From positions 248,001-312,000 of the forward strand of contig MPCU01000003.1 of NCBI GenBank assembly GCA_001874305.1: a stretch of 64,000 nucleotides of DNA, given 5' to 3'. Position numbers and translations under genes: made by a program. Shown piece after piece: positions 51,406 to 60,499 of the stretch. The notes beneath the pieces were generated by a model, which did no database searches, had not been told where the DNA came from, and saw nothing but the letters and a program-made list of their open reading frames with translations. Positions within the stretch are counted from its first letter, which is position 1; each line of letters begins with the position of its first letter. This stretch comes from Bacteriovorax sp. MedPE-SWde. GTDB lineage: Bacteria; Bdellovibrionota; Bacteriovoracia; Bacteriovoracales; Bacteriovoracaceae.

Positions 51406-51434
51406 TTCACACAATAACAATTCCCAATTAGAAT
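51406..51434 (+). promoter_or_regulatory. Sigma70-like promoter for the second subtilase
   Basis: TTCACA (51406-51411), 17 bases, TAGAAT (51429-51434), each 5/6 to consensus. Transcript start near 51441, leader about 29 bases with AAAGGA before ATG 51470. Unlike the first subtilase this gene has no sigma54 site. Confidence 0.65.
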
Positions 51435-51469
51435 TTATAAAATTAAGAAAAATGACAAAAGGAATTGTT

Positions 51470-52759
51470 ATGTTAAAAATGAGTATCGTCATGATGGCGA
51501 CAGTAGGAGCATTCGCTTCAAGTCCAAAGATTAACCTTAATAGAATTGTAGTGAAAATGAAGGATGGACATAGTCTTCCAAAAAACTCACTCGTAAAATC
51601 TTCAAAGCTACTTTTTGAAAATATGTATATTGTAAATACAGTAGATGCCAAGAAGCTTGCTCAAGATCTAAAAAGTAATAATAAAATAGCTAAGATTCAG
51701 TTTGATTACTTCAGTGGAAGAAAAAGTCTTCCTAGTGCAGAAGGAACAGAAACACTTGAAAAGAACCTTGAGAAAAACTCTGATGGATTCAATGATCCTG
51801 GAATGAGAAGACTTTGGGGGTTTAAGACTGCAGATAAAAATGGAATGGATATCTCTAATGCTTATAAGAACTTTGGTTCAGCCAGTGGAGATCCTATCAT
51901 TGTTGCTGTAGTGGATACTGGAGTTGATTACAACCATGAAGACCTTAAAGATGTAATGTGGGTTAACAAGGGTGAAATTGCGAATAATGGAATTGATGAT
52001 GATGGAAATGGGTATATAGATGATATCCATGGAATCAATACTCTTGTTAGAGATGAGCAAGGTAGAGCAACTGGTGACATGATGGATAAGCATAGTCACG
52101 GTACTCATGTTTCTGGAACTATTGGGGCGACTCAAAATAATGGAACTGGAATTGCTGGTGTTGCTTCTAACGTAAGAATAATGGGAATTAGATCAGTTCC
52201 AAATAGTGGTGACGAGACAGATATTGATGTCGCAGAATCATTTATCTATGCGGCCAAGCATGGAGCAAAAGTTATCAATTGTTCTTTTGGGAAAAAGCAT
52301 AATGAAGGTGGAATGATTGTTAAGGAAGCAATTGATCATATAGGTGAAAAGTATGGAGTACTTGTTGTTGCGGCAGCGGGGAATGAGTCATCTAATAACG
52401 ATAGATCAAAGAAATATCCTGCGTCTTTTGAAAGTGAGAACCTATTAGTCGTAGCTTCAACAACGAAGTGGGGACGTCTATCAGGTTTTTCAAACTATGG
52501 TCAAACGACTGTTGATGTAGCAGCTCCTGGATCTTCGATTTATTCAACGACACCAAGAAATAGATATTCAAATATGTCTGGAACTTCAATGGCATCTCCT
52601 AATACTGCGGGACTTGCTGCTGAGATACTTGCTCGTAACCCAGAGCTTTCACCAATACAGTTAAAGAATATAATTATGGACTCAGTTACAAAGGGTCGTC
52701 GCTACACTTCGAAAACAGTTTCAGGTGGATTGATTAATTTAAATAGTGCATTAGAGTAA
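51470..52759 (+). CDS. Second secreted subtilisin-family (S8) serine protease
   Basis: A 429-residue peptidase with the triad D149 (VVDTGVDYNHEDL), H210 (HSHGTHVSG) and S373 (SGTSMASPNTAG) and the oxyanion N305. Residues 1-17 form a signal peptide, about 18-105 an inhibitor-type propeptide, and the catalytic domain has an Asp-rich insertion NNGIDDDGNGYIDD (172-185) likely to bind calcium. ATG 51470 follows AAAGGAATTGTT. It differs from the 48.3-49.5 kb subtilase in length, pro-region and promoter, so it is a separate paralogue, not a recent duplicate. Confidence 0.93.
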   Translation: MLKMSIVMMATVGAFASSPKINLNRIVVKMKDGHSLPKNSLVKSSKLLFENMYIVNTVDAKKLAQDLKSNNKIAKIQFDYFSGRKSLPSAEGTETLEKNLEKNSDGFNDPGMRRLWGFKTADKNGMDISNAYKNFGSASGDPIIVAVVDTGVDYNHEDLKDVMWVNKGEIANNGIDDDGNGYIDDIHGINTLVRDEQGRATGDMMDKHSHGTHVSGTIGATQNNGTGIAGVASNVRIMGIRSVPNSGDETDIDVAESFIYAAKHGAKVINCSFGKKHNEGGMIVKEAIDHIGEKYGVLVVAAAGNESSNNDRSKKYPASFESENLLVVASTTKWGRLSGFSNYGQTTVDVAAPGSSIYSTTPRNRYSNMSGTSMASPNTAGLAAEILARNPELSPIQLKNIIMDSVTKGRRYTSKTVSGGLINLNSALE

Positions 52760-52769
52760 TTTGATATTG

Positions 52770-52797
52770 CGCCCTCTCTTTGAGGGCGTTTTCTTTT
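52770..52797 (+). terminator. Rho-independent terminator
   Basis: CGCCCTC, loop TCTTT, GAGGGCG, then TTTTCTTTT. It ends at the edge of the convergent PilZ gene. Confidence 0.9.
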
Positions 52798-53890
52798 AGA
52801 CGTATCTAACAAATGAGCGCGGATCTAAAACAAGCTCACCTGAATTTTCTTTCTCTTTAATAAATTTTGAAATTTCATCTTGTGCCTTATTTATGGCAGA
52901 TGCTGGCTTAGGTCTATCCAGTTTCTCTAAGAACTCTTCTCTAATGCTATCTGTAACTTCTGAAAGTAGATCGAGAATAAGCTCCTTACTTGATAGACGT
53001 AAAGAAGTTGCGAGTAAGTCGTGATTAACAGAAAGAAGAAATTGCCTTTTCATTTCTGTTGTTAGGTATCTTAGCCTATCAATATCTTCGACTTTATCAC
53101 TTATATTTGCAGCGAGTTGAGGATTCTTAGATCTGATATTGGAGATTGTCTTTTCAAGCTCATCTGGGTTTAATCCATTGAAGCCATCAGTATCAAGGCC
53201 TTTAACTTTTTGCTGCTTCTTTTTGATGACACTACCGATTGACTTATATGTGATTGAATCTAAGCCTTCTGTGAAACTACATCCAACATGAATAAGCTTA
53301 GAGTCTGACTCTCGAGACAGCATAAATGGTTGGGTGTAAATAACTTGGGCCTTATGACCTTGTGGTATCTCCTGATCAGTTAGACTTTTTATCGTAACAA
53401 TAGAGTCCTTAGATAGTAAGTCGCGATCTTTTTGATCGAGGACAAAACTAATTCCTGCTGTTGAAACATCAGTTAATATTGCAGTTACTACTTCGTCTCC
53501 ACTTTCTAGAGAAAATGAAACATTTTTAAAGTCTTGATACTTATAAGAGAATCTATCTGAAATTCTTTTGTCTCTGAACTTAACCTCATAGGGTGTTTTA
53601 AAAGAGATAAGGCCATTACTAATAGAGAAGATATCTCTTTTAAATAGGATGTCTTCAGATTCACAGTGAAAGAATAATGTAACTTGAACATTTATTCTTC
53701 CGTAAGCGTTCTTATATTTCTCATCTAGTTTTAATACACATGTATCAGGTGAAACTTGCGTTAATACCCCTGTATATTTCTCTCTAAGATCCTCGAAATT
53801 TTGCCAAAGGGTAATTTCTTTTACAGAGCTTTTTAACTCTTCAAATTGACCTTGGATATAATCAGAATCATAGCATGACCATAATTTCAT
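52796..53890 (-). CDS. YcgR-like PilZ protein with a FliG-like C-terminal domain
   Basis: A 364-residue soluble protein. Residues ~30-105 look like the N-terminal domain of YcgR-type flagellar brakes. Residues ~106-225 are a PilZ domain with both c-di-GMP motifs, R109-x3-R113 (RISDR) and D141-x-S-x2-G146 (DVSTAG). After a charged linker, residues ~268-357 resemble the C-terminal part of the rotor protein FliG: KRQFLLSVNHDLLATSL matches the region after the torque helix, and INKAQDEISKFIKEKENSGEL matches FliG's VxxAQxxIxxIxxxLEExGEI. FliG's acidic DDRS torque motif is absent (LTTEMK). RBS AAGGA. I infer a c-di-GMP-controlled protein touching the flagellar motor. Confidence 0.8.
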   Translation of the reverse strand: MKLWSCYDSDYIQGQFEELKSSVKEITLWQNFEDLREKYTGVLTQVSPDTCVLKLDEKYKNAYGRINVQVTLFFHCESEDILFKRDIFSISNGLISFKTPYEVKFRDKRISDRFSYKYQDFKNVSFSLESGDEVVTAILTDVSTAGISFVLDQKDRDLLSKDSIVTIKSLTDQEIPQGHKAQVIYTQPFMLSRESDSKLIHVGCSFTEGLDSITYKSIGSVIKKKQQKVKGLDTDGFNGLNPDELEKTISNIRSKNPQLAANISDKVEDIDRLRYLTTEMKRQFLLSVNHDLLATSLRLSSKELILDLLSEVTDSIREEFLEKLDRPKPASAINKAQDEISKFIKEKENSGELVLDPRSFVRYV

Positions 53891-53898
53891 ATATTCCT

Positions 53899-54930
53899 TT
53901 ACTGCTTTAAGTTACGCCAGCTTCGACCTTTTCTATTCTTGCGATTTTTCTGCCACTTATTAACAGCTTGTTTGTGTTTCTTATAATTTTCAGAAAAGAT
54001 GTGTGTTCCATCATTCTTACTAACAAAGTATAAATAATTATGTTCTTGAGGGGAGAGTACTGCTCTTAGCGACTCTAGACCTGGACTTGAAATCGGGCCT
54101 GCCGGAAGACCTGGAATTTTATAAGTATTATAAGGAGTTTTTTGAAGAAGATGCTTCTTTCTAAGGTTCCCATTATAAGTTTCATAAATACCGTAGATCG
54201 TAGTTGGATCAGACTGAAGCCTCATCCTCTTCTTTAGTCTATTATGGAAGACACCTGCGATAGTCGGTCTCTCAAAGCTTGCTCCTGTCTCTTTTTCAAC
54301 AACAGATGCTAGAATGATAACTTCATGCATTTTTAAGTTCGTTTGAGAAAAATCGAGTAGTTTAATCTTTTGATTAAATAGCCTAACCATGGACTTTATA
54401 ATGATTGGTGCCGGTGTATTCTTTTGAAAGTTATAAGTGTCTGGGTAGAGATACCCTTCAACTCTTTTTGCTGGAATGCCAAGCTTCTTAGCAAGCTGAG
54501 GATCCTTTGCAAATTTAATAAATTCTTTAGCTGAAGTGATTTCTTTGTTTTCAAGAATCTCTGCGATTTGAAAGAGGTTTCTTCCCTCTGGGATCGTCAC
54601 CTTAGTAGTAATGGATTTTCCACTCGTAAGTAAGTCGAGTGTTGCTCCCATTGTTAGTCCGGCCTTTATATTATATTGACCGGCCTTGAAAGAAGTTAGC
54701 TTATTATTAAACTTTGCAAGTCTATGAAAGAGTCTCGCACTGTAAATAATTTTCTTATCATTAAGTCTGTAATTTATAGGACCAAAAGCATCACCAGGTT
54801 TTATGGTAAATACTGTATCGGGGCCTTTAAATGTCCAGATATAGATTGCGTAATAAACTTGCGCTCCGGCCATAGTAAGGGCGAACATAGGCGCTAGGAC
54901 TAAGAAGATAAGTAGATTTTTTTTGCTCAT
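53899..54930 (-). CDS. mltG: MltG, endolytic murein transglycosylase (YceG family)
   Basis: Cleaves nascent glycan strands, ending peptidoglycan polymerisation. The 343-residue protein has an N-terminal membrane anchor (about 5-27), a LysM-like region, and the YceG domain with the catalytic glutamate in ILASVVEKETGASFERP, followed by GVFHNRLKKRMRLQSDPTTIYG. No clear ribosome site precedes ATG 54930. It lies 8 bases before the PilZ gene and 37 after ruvX, so the three may share a transcript. Confidence 0.94.
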   Translation of the reverse strand: MSKKNLLIFLVLAPMFALTMAGAQVYYAIYIWTFKGPDTVFTIKPGDAFGPINYRLNDKKIIYSARLFHRLAKFNNKLTSFKAGQYNIKAGLTMGATLDLLTSGKSITTKVTIPEGRNLFQIAEILENKEITSAKEFIKFAKDPQLAKKLGIPAKRVEGYLYPDTYNFQKNTPAPIIIKSMVRLFNQKIKLLDFSQTNLKMHEVIILASVVEKETGASFERPTIAGVFHNRLKKRMRLQSDPTTIYGIYETYNGNLRKKHLLQKTPYNTYKIPGLPAGPISSPGLESLRAVLSPQEHNYLYFVSKNDGTHIFSENYKKHKQAVNKWQKNRKNRKGRSWRNLKQ

Positions 54931-54967
54931 AAACTAAGGATATATTCTATTTCAAAGTTTGCAAGTG

Positions 54968-55429
54968 CTAAGTTTTACGAATGAAATCTTCAAGAATTAT
55001 TATTGCCGCTACTTCATCAATTTTTTTAAGATCAACTTGAAAGTTATATTGCGCAGAGTTGAGCATTCTTTCTTTAGCTGCACTTGTCGTAAGTGTTTCA
55101 TCCTGCTCAATGACTTCAATATCAGGAAACTTTTCCTTTACCCGATTAAATTTATTGCGCATTTCACGGGTCTTCTCAGTTTCTCCACCATCAACTAGGT
55201 AAGGAACACCAAAAATAATGACCTCAATAAAGTCATCCTCTACTATAAGCGCTAATTCCTCGAGGAACTTATCCATTCCTGTATTAACTATTCTTCCTCT
55301 GCCTATAGGAAAAGGCTCCCTACCTGGACAAAAAGCCGCTAATCCAATGACTTTGGCCCCAAAGTCTATGGCCAACATATTCTTATTCTTAAATTTTTGA
55401 AAGTTTGGGTAGTTAATAAAGTCTAGCAT
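54968..55429 (-). CDS. ruvX: RuvX/YqgF, Holliday junction resolvase-like / pre-16S rRNA nuclease
   Basis: RNase H-fold protein implicated in 16S rRNA 5' processing. The 153-residue protein has LAIDFGAKVIGLA (first catalytic Asp), VIIFGVPYLVDGGET, DETLTTSAAKERM and the last Asp in KIDEVAAIIILEDF. The first 17 residues exceed most homologues. ATG 55429 has no Shine-Dalgarno but a promoter ends six bases before it; ATG 55378 is the alternative start. Confidence 0.9.
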   Translation of the reverse strand: MLDFINYPNFQKFKNKNMLAIDFGAKVIGLAAFCPGREPFPIGRGRIVNTGMDKFLEELALIVEDDFIEVIIFGVPYLVDGGETEKTREMRNKFNRVKEKFPDIEVIEQDETLTTSAAKERMLNSAQYNFQVDLKKIDEVAAIIILEDFIRKT

Positions 55430-55435
55430 TTAGCT

Positions 55436-55464
55436 AAGATATAAATTCTGTTGCACTAAGTCAA
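55436..55464 (-). promoter_or_regulatory. Sigma70-like promoter for ruvX-mltG
   Basis: Minus strand TTGACT (55464-55459), 17 bases, TATCTT (55441-55436), six bases to ATG 55429. A leaderless transcript is predicted. Confidence 0.55.
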
Positions 55465-55478
55465 TATTTCATAAATTC

Positions 55479-55507
55479 TTGACTATAATGAGAGTTCGGA
55501 ATATTAT
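55479..55507 (+). promoter_or_regulatory. Sigma70-like promoter for rho
   Basis: TTGACT (55479-55484), 17 bases, TATTAT (55502-55507), each 5/6 to consensus. It gives a leader of about 106 bases, long enough for the Rho-dependent attenuation known in E. coli rho. Confidence 0.6.
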
Positions 55508-55619
55508 GAATACATCTAATAGAGAATTCCTTGAAACCAAACGCTAATCTAAATTTGAGGCGATCCAAATAAATCTAATATATTCACTTTGAAATATTGT
55601 ATCCGGAGATAATAGTAGT

Positions 55620-56867
55620 ATGCATCTTAATGATCTTAGAGAAAAAGCAATCACTGAGTTAAACAAGATGGCCGAGTCGATGAAAATCGAAAACTCGGCT
55701 GGTATGAAAAAGCATGAGCTGATTTTTGCAATCCTAAAGGCCCACGCTAAAAAAGATGAAGACATCTTTGGAGCTGGAGTTCTAGAAATTCTACCAGATG
55801 GTTTCGGATTCTTGAGATCTCCAGGTTATAACTACCTTCCTGGTGCCGATGATATTTATGTTAGCCCAAGTCAAATTAGAAGATTTGGTCTAAGAAAAGG
55901 TGATTCTCTTGAGGGTCAAATTAGACCACCTAAAGATAACGAAAGATATTTCGCACTATTAAAAGTAAATACTATTAATGACCAATCACCAGAAGCTCAC
56001 AAGAAGACAGTTCTCTTTGATAACTTAACTCCTCTTTACCCTGAGCAGAAAATTAACTTAGAGTTCAAACCAACAAATTACTCGACAAGACTAATTGATA
56101 TGTTTGTTCCTCAAGGTTTTGGACAGAGATGTCTAATCGTTGCACCACCAAAAGCTGGTAAGACGCACTTACTTCAGGAAATTGCTAACGCAGTAACTTC
56201 TAATCATCCAGAAACAAGTCTAATTGTTCTTCTGATTGATGAGAGACCAGAAGAAGTAACAGATATGAAGAGAAATGTTGATGCTGAAGTTGTTTCATCT
56301 ACATTTGATGAGCCAGCTAACCGTCACGTACAAGTAGCAGAGATGGTTCTTGAAAAAGCGAAGAGACTTACTGAAGCTGGAAAGGATGTTGTAATTCTTC
56401 TAGATTCAATTACTCGTCTTGCTCGTGCATATAACACTGTTGTTCCACCGTCTGGAAAGATTCTTTCTGGTGGTGTTGATTCAAATGCTCTACACAGACC
56501 TAAGAGATTCTTTGGTGCTGCAAGAAATATTGAAAATGGTGGATCACTTACTATCATCGCTACAGCGCTTGTTGATACAGGTTCTAGAATGGATGAAGTT
56601 ATCTTTGAGGAATTCAAAGGTACAGGTAACTCTGAAATTCAACTTGATAGAAAGCTACTAGAGAAGAGAATCTTCCCAGCTCTAGACATCAATAAGTCAT
56701 CAACTCGTAAAGAAGATCTTCTTATGGAGCAGCTTGACCTTCAAAGAACATACGTTCTTAGAAAAGTTCTTCATCCAATGTCGACAATTGATGCGATGGA
56801 ATTCATGCTTCAAAGAATTACGAAATCGAAGACGAATATTGAATTCATGGAATCGATGAATAGCTAG
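55620..56867 (+). CDS. rho: Transcription termination factor Rho
   Basis: RNA-dependent ATPase that ends transcription. The 415-residue protein matches E. coli Rho in length: N-terminal helical domain, cold-shock-type RNA domain ([35 protein letters not shown]), Walker A in [26 protein letters not shown], arginine-finger region and [29 protein letters not shown] hairpin separates it from prfA. Confidence 0.97.
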   Translation: MHLNDLREKAITELNKMAESMKIENSAGMKKHELIFAILKAHAKKDEDIFGAGVLEILPDGFGFLRSPGYNYLPGADDIYVSPSQIRRFGLRKGDSLEGQIRPPKDNERYFALLKVNTINDQSPEAHKKTVLFDNLTPLYPEQKINLEFKPTNYSTRLIDMFVPQGFGQRCLIVAPPKAGKTHLLQEIANAVTSNHPETSLIVLLIDERPEEVTDMKRNVDAEVVSSTFDEPANRHVQVAEMVLEKAKRLTEAGKDVVILLDSITRLARAYNTVVPPSGKILSGGVDSNALHRPKRFFGAARNIENGGSLTIIATALVDTGSRMDEVIFEEFKGTGNSEIQLDRKLLEKRIFPALDINKSSTRKEDLLMEQLDLQRTYVLRKVLHPMSTIDAMEFMLQRITKSKTNIEFMESMNS

Positions 56868-56888
56868 TTAAAGAAATTACAAATATAA

Positions 56889-56918
56889 AATAATGCCCCT
56901 AACTGGGGCATTATTAGT
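56889..56918 (+). terminator. Terminator/attenuator between rho and prfA
   Basis: AATAATGCCCC, loop TAACT, GGGGCATTATT, then AGTTT: eleven perfect pairs with a short T-tract. Confidence 0.8.
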
Positions 56919-56939
56919 TTAATAGGAAAGGATTCGCTC

Positions 56940-58013
56940 ATGAGCATGTTTGATAAGCTAGATGCTGTTGTCGATAGATATGAAGTCTTAAATGAAAAAC
57001 TTGCTGACCCAAGTATTTATGAGAGACAAGATGAGTTCAAAAAAGTTTCTTCAGAAAGAGCTGCAGTAGCAGAAGTTGTTGAAGTTTATAAAGTCTACAA
57101 AGTTCTAATAGAAGATATTGAAGAGTCTAAAGAAATCTTAAAAAATGAGAAAGATGAAGATATGAGGGAGATGGCGAAAGAAGTTCTTGCTGAGAACGAG
57201 CCAAAAGTAGAGCCTATGCAGGCCGAACTTAAAATTCTTCTTCTTCCAAAAGACCCTCTGGATGAAAAGAACGTTATGGTTGAAATTCGTGCCGGAGCTG
57301 GTGGGGATGAAGCTTCTATCTTCGCAGGGGATGTTCTTAGAATGTATACGAACTACTGTCGCTCACAAGGTTGGAAAACTGAGATTGACTCTATGTCTGA
57401 AAATGATGAAGGGATTAAAGAAGTTATCTTTTCCGTGGCCGGGGACAAAGTTTACTCTAAGCTAAAATATGAGTCAGGTGTTCATAGAGTACAACGTGTA
57501 CCTAAGACAGAATCTCAGGGGCGTGTGCATACTTCAACAATTACTGTTGCTGTCATGCCTGAAACTGAAGACCTCGATTGGGAACTCGATATGAATGATG
57601 TAACTATTGCCGTTATGAGGGCCTCTGGTTCTGGTGGACAGCACGTTAACACAACCGATTCAGCTGTTCGTGTAACTCACGTTCCAACAGGAACTCAGGT
57701 ATATAACCAAGATCAAAAATCTCAGTTAAAAAATAAAGAGAAGGCACTTAAGATTCTTTCGGCCAGACTCTATGACAGACTTCTTCAAGAAAAGCATGCA
57801 GTAGAATCTGCTGAGCGTAAGGGATTAATTGGGACAGGTGACCGCTCTGAGAGGATTAGAACTTATAACTACCCTCAAGGTAGATTATCTGATCACAGAA
57901 TTGGTCTCACTCTTTATTCTCTAGATAAAATTATTGAAGGTGAGGTGGATCCAGTAATTGATGCACTAATTGCGCACAATCAAGCAGAGCTAATGAAAGG
58001 TGAAGAAGAGTAG
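56940..58013 (+). CDS. prfA: Peptide chain release factor 1
   Basis: RF1 releases peptides at UAA and UAG. The 357-residue protein has the stop-recognition P-x-T motif (HRVQRVPKTESQGRVHTST) and the GGQ motif in ASGSGGQHVNTTDSA. Length and order (rho-prfA-prmC-murA) are typical. RBS AGGAAAGGA. prmC, which methylates the GGQ glutamine, follows after three bases. Confidence 0.97.
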   Translation: MSMFDKLDAVVDRYEVLNEKLADPSIYERQDEFKKVSSERAAVAEVVEVYKVYKVLIEDIEESKEILKNEKDEDMREMAKEVLAENEPKVEPMQAELKILLLPKDPLDEKNVMVEIRAGAGGDEASIFAGDVLRMYTNYCRSQGWKTEIDSMSENDEGIKEVIFSVAGDKVYSKLKYESGVHRVQRVPKTESQGRVHTSTITVAVMPETEDLDWELDMNDVTIAVMRASGSGGQHVNTTDSAVRVTHVPTGTQVYNQDQKSQLKNKEKALKILSARLYDRLLQEKHAVESAERKGLIGTGDRSERIRTYNYPQGRLSDHRIGLTLYSLDKIIEGEVDPVIDALIAHNQAELMKGEEE

Positions 58014-58016
58014 TAA

Positions 58017-58871
58017 ATGGAAGTATTCTCACTTGATGTATTAACAGAGAAGTTCTATGGCGAGGAAAGAGATTTCTTAGAAAATCACTATCCGGGGATT
58101 AGCTTATCTCGTATCAAGAGTGAGCTTAGTCACTACTCAACCGAAACAGAATATACGGCTTTCTTTAATCAACTGAGAAAAGGAAAGCCATTAGAATATA
58201 TTAGAAGTAGGGCCTACTTTTATAAGTCGGAGTTCTATGTTGATGGGAATGTTCTTATTCCTCGAAGTGAAACAGAGATCCTTGTTGAACAAGCATCTCT
58301 TTTCGCGAAGAAAATGAATCGACAAATTGATGAGAAATTTAAGTTTATTGATATTGGAACAGGAAGTGGAGCAATAGCTCTATCTCTTGTTCAAGAGCTA
58401 GACTTCCCCGTTTCTGGAGTCGCAACAGATATTTCAAGTGGTGCTCTAGAAGTTGCTAAAAAGAATAATTTCTTTTTGAGATTTAAATACTCAAAAGAAT
58501 CTAATCTCGAATTCAAGGTCGCGGATAGGTTAGAGGGAATCAAAGAGAAGTTTCATCTCGTTCTTTCTAATCCTCCATATATTAAAGAAAGTGACGACCG
58601 TCACAAAGTTCACCATCAAGTCGAAAAATACGAACCACATCTTGCTCTTTATTTAAAAGATGAAGAATACGATAGCTGGTTTAATAAGCTTTTCAAACAG
58701 GCCCAAGATGCTCTCTTCGAAGGAGGGATGTTCTATATGGAAGGCCATGAAGATCACTTAGAGTATCAGAAGAATATCTTAGAGAAATTTGATTTCAAAG
58801 ATGTTCAAGTCGTTAAAGACTACACTGGGCGTGATCGCTTTTTAAAAGGAATTAAAACATGCAAAAACTAG
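58017..58871 (+). CDS. prmC: PrmC (HemK), release factor glutamine methyltransferase
   Basis: SAM-dependent methyltransferase that modifies the GGQ glutamine of RF1 and RF2. The 284-residue protein has an N-terminal helical domain, FIDIGTGSGAIALSL (SAM motif I), NVLIPRSETEILVE, and the catalytic NPPYIKES motif. Both its substrates, prfA and prfB, are in this window. The end overlaps murA by 13 bases. Confidence 0.95.
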   Translation: MEVFSLDVLTEKFYGEERDFLENHYPGISLSRIKSELSHYSTETEYTAFFNQLRKGKPLEYIRSRAYFYKSEFYVDGNVLIPRSETEILVEQASLFAKKMNRQIDEKFKFIDIGTGSGAIALSLVQELDFPVSGVATDISSGALEVAKKNNFFLRFKYSKESNLEFKVADRLEGIKEKFHLVLSNPPYIKESDDRHKVHHQVEKYEPHLALYLKDEEYDSWFNKLFKQAQDALFEGGMFYMEGHEDHLEYQKNILEKFDFKDVQVVKDYTGRDRFLKGIKTCKN

Positions 58872-60109
58872 TTGTAAAAGGTCCAGTTAAATTAACTGGA
58901 GAAGTTTCTATATCTCGTGCAAAGAATGCTTACTTACCAATTCTTGCGGCGGTTCTATTAACGGATAAGAAAGTAAGACTTAAGAATCTACCAGACTTAA
59001 GAGATATCAGAACGATGTTGAAACTTCTCGGTAACCTGGGTGTTACTATAACTAAAGAAGGTGACACTACTGTCTTTGATGCTTCAACTTTAAATAGTCA
59101 TGAAGCAACATATGATCTTGTAAAAACAATGAGAGCTTCAATCTTCGTATTAGGGCCTCTTCTTGCTAGACTTAATAAGGCAAAGGTTTCTCTTCCTGGA
59201 GGTTGTGCAATTGGAACAAGACCAATTGATATCCATCTTTCTAACTTAGAGAAAATGGGGGCGAAGATAGACCTCAATGCAGGTTATGTTGAGGCCATTT
59301 CTAATGATGGATTGGTTGGTACAAAACTTCCATTATCATTTCCATCTGTTGGAGCAACTGAAAACTTAATGATGGCCGGTGTATTTGCTAAAGGTACGAC
59401 TGTTATTGAAAATGCTGCAATGGAGCCAGAGATTGATGACCTTGCAAACTTTTTAAACTCAATGGGAGCGAAGGTTTCAGGTATTGGAACTTCAAAAATA
59501 ATTGTTGAAGGAGTAGAAGAACTCTTTGAAACTGATTATGAAGCGATCGGAGATAGAATTGAAGCGGCGACATATATAATTGCTGGTCTCATGACAAAGT
59601 CTTCAATTAAGGTAACGAACTTTAATCCTGAGCACCTAGAATTTGTAATTGATAAATTAAAAGAGATGGGTGGAAATATAGAAGTTGGTAAGGACTTCGT
59701 TAATGTTGAACCTTCTGAACTAAATGGTGCAAAAATTGAAACTGCTCCTTTTCCTGGTTTTCCAACAGATGTACAAGCACAGATGGTTGCACTGCTTACA
59801 CAAGTAAATGGAAACTCATTTGTTAAAGAAAATATTTTTGAAAATAGATTTATGCATGTTCCTGAGTTGATGAGGCTTGGAGCAAAAATTACTCAAGAAG
59901 GAAAAGCGGTTTTCATAGAAGCGCCAATTCAACTTAAGGCCGCACCAGTTATGTGTACGGATCTTAGAGCATCAGCTGCACTTGTAATCGCTGCTCTTTG
60001 TGCTGAAGGTGAAACAGTAATTGATCGTATTTATCACTTAGAAAGAGGTTATGAAAAACTAACTGCTAAGCTTCAAGGTCTTGGTGCAAATATTGAAAAG
60101 GTTGATTAA
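58859..60109 (+). CDS. murA: MurA, UDP-GlcNAc enolpyruvyltransferase
   Basis: First committed step of peptidoglycan synthesis. The 416-residue protein has the active-site cysteine in LPGGCAIGTRPIDIHL, the target of fosfomycin in the family, plus FPSVGATENLMMAG and TDLRASAALVIAAL. Its start overlaps prmC, and its stop overlaps the HIT gene by one base (TAATG). Confidence 0.96.
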   Translation: MQKLVVKGPVKLTGEVSISRAKNAYLPILAAVLLTDKKVRLKNLPDLRDIRTMLKLLGNLGVTITKEGDTTVFDASTLNSHEATYDLVKTMRASIFVLGPLLARLNKAKVSLPGGCAIGTRPIDIHLSNLEKMGAKIDLNAGYVEAISNDGLVGTKLPLSFPSVGATENLMMAGVFAKGTTVIENAAMEPEIDDLANFLNSMGAKVSGIGTSKIIVEGVEELFETDYEAIGDRIEAATYIIAGLMTKSSIKVTNFNPEHLEFVIDKLKEMGGNIEVGKDFVNVEPSELNGAKIETAPFPGFPTDVQAQMVALLTQVNGNSFVKENIFENRFMHVPELMRLGAKITQEGKAVFIEAPIQLKAAPVMCTDLRASAALVIAALCAEGETVIDRIYHLERGYEKLTAKLQGLGANIEKVD

Positions 60110-60456
60110 TGAGTGACGACTGTTTATTTTGTAAAATACTAAAAGGTGAAATCCCTTCTACAAAAGTCTACGAAGATGAGAAGGTCTATGCTTTTAAGGA
60201 TATTAATCCACTGGCTAAAGAGCATTACTTATTCATTCATAGATCTCATACCGCAAATGTTAACGAAATGTCGGATGAGTCTCCAGAACAAATAGCTGAA
60301 GTTTATTCAGGTATTTCAAAGTTTACTAAAGAGAATGGTCTTGTTGATTCAGGCTATAGAGTTGTGACTAATATTGGAAAGCATGGTTGTCAGACTGTCT
60401 TTCATACTCACTTTCATGTTCTTGGTGGAGAGCAGCTTAAAGGCTTTGGTTCTTAA
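60109..60456 (+). CDS. HIT-family nucleotide phosphoramidase (HinT-like)
   Basis: A 115-residue HIT protein of the HinT branch: DDCLFCKILKGEIPSTKVYED opening, AFKDINPLAKEHYLFIHR, and the active-site triad HTHFHVLGG (H-x-H-x-H). It likely hydrolyses AMP-lysine or AMP-phosphoramidates. It is the last gene of the rho operon and ends at a strong terminator. Confidence 0.92.
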   Translation: MSDDCLFCKILKGEIPSTKVYEDEKVYAFKDINPLAKEHYLFIHRSHTANVNEMSDESPEQIAEVYSGISKFTKENGLVDSGYRVVTNIGKHGCQTVFHTHFHVLGGEQLKGFGS

Positions 60457-60472
60457 AAGAATAGTTCATATA

Positions 60473-60498
60473 AAAAAAGCTCCAATCGGAGCTTTTTT
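60473..60498. terminator. Bidirectional terminator
   Basis: AAAAAAGCTCC, loop AATC, GGAGCTTTTTT. T-tracts lie on both strands, so it serves the rho operon and the opposing gene at 60500. Confidence 0.95.
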
Positions 60499-60499
60499 A

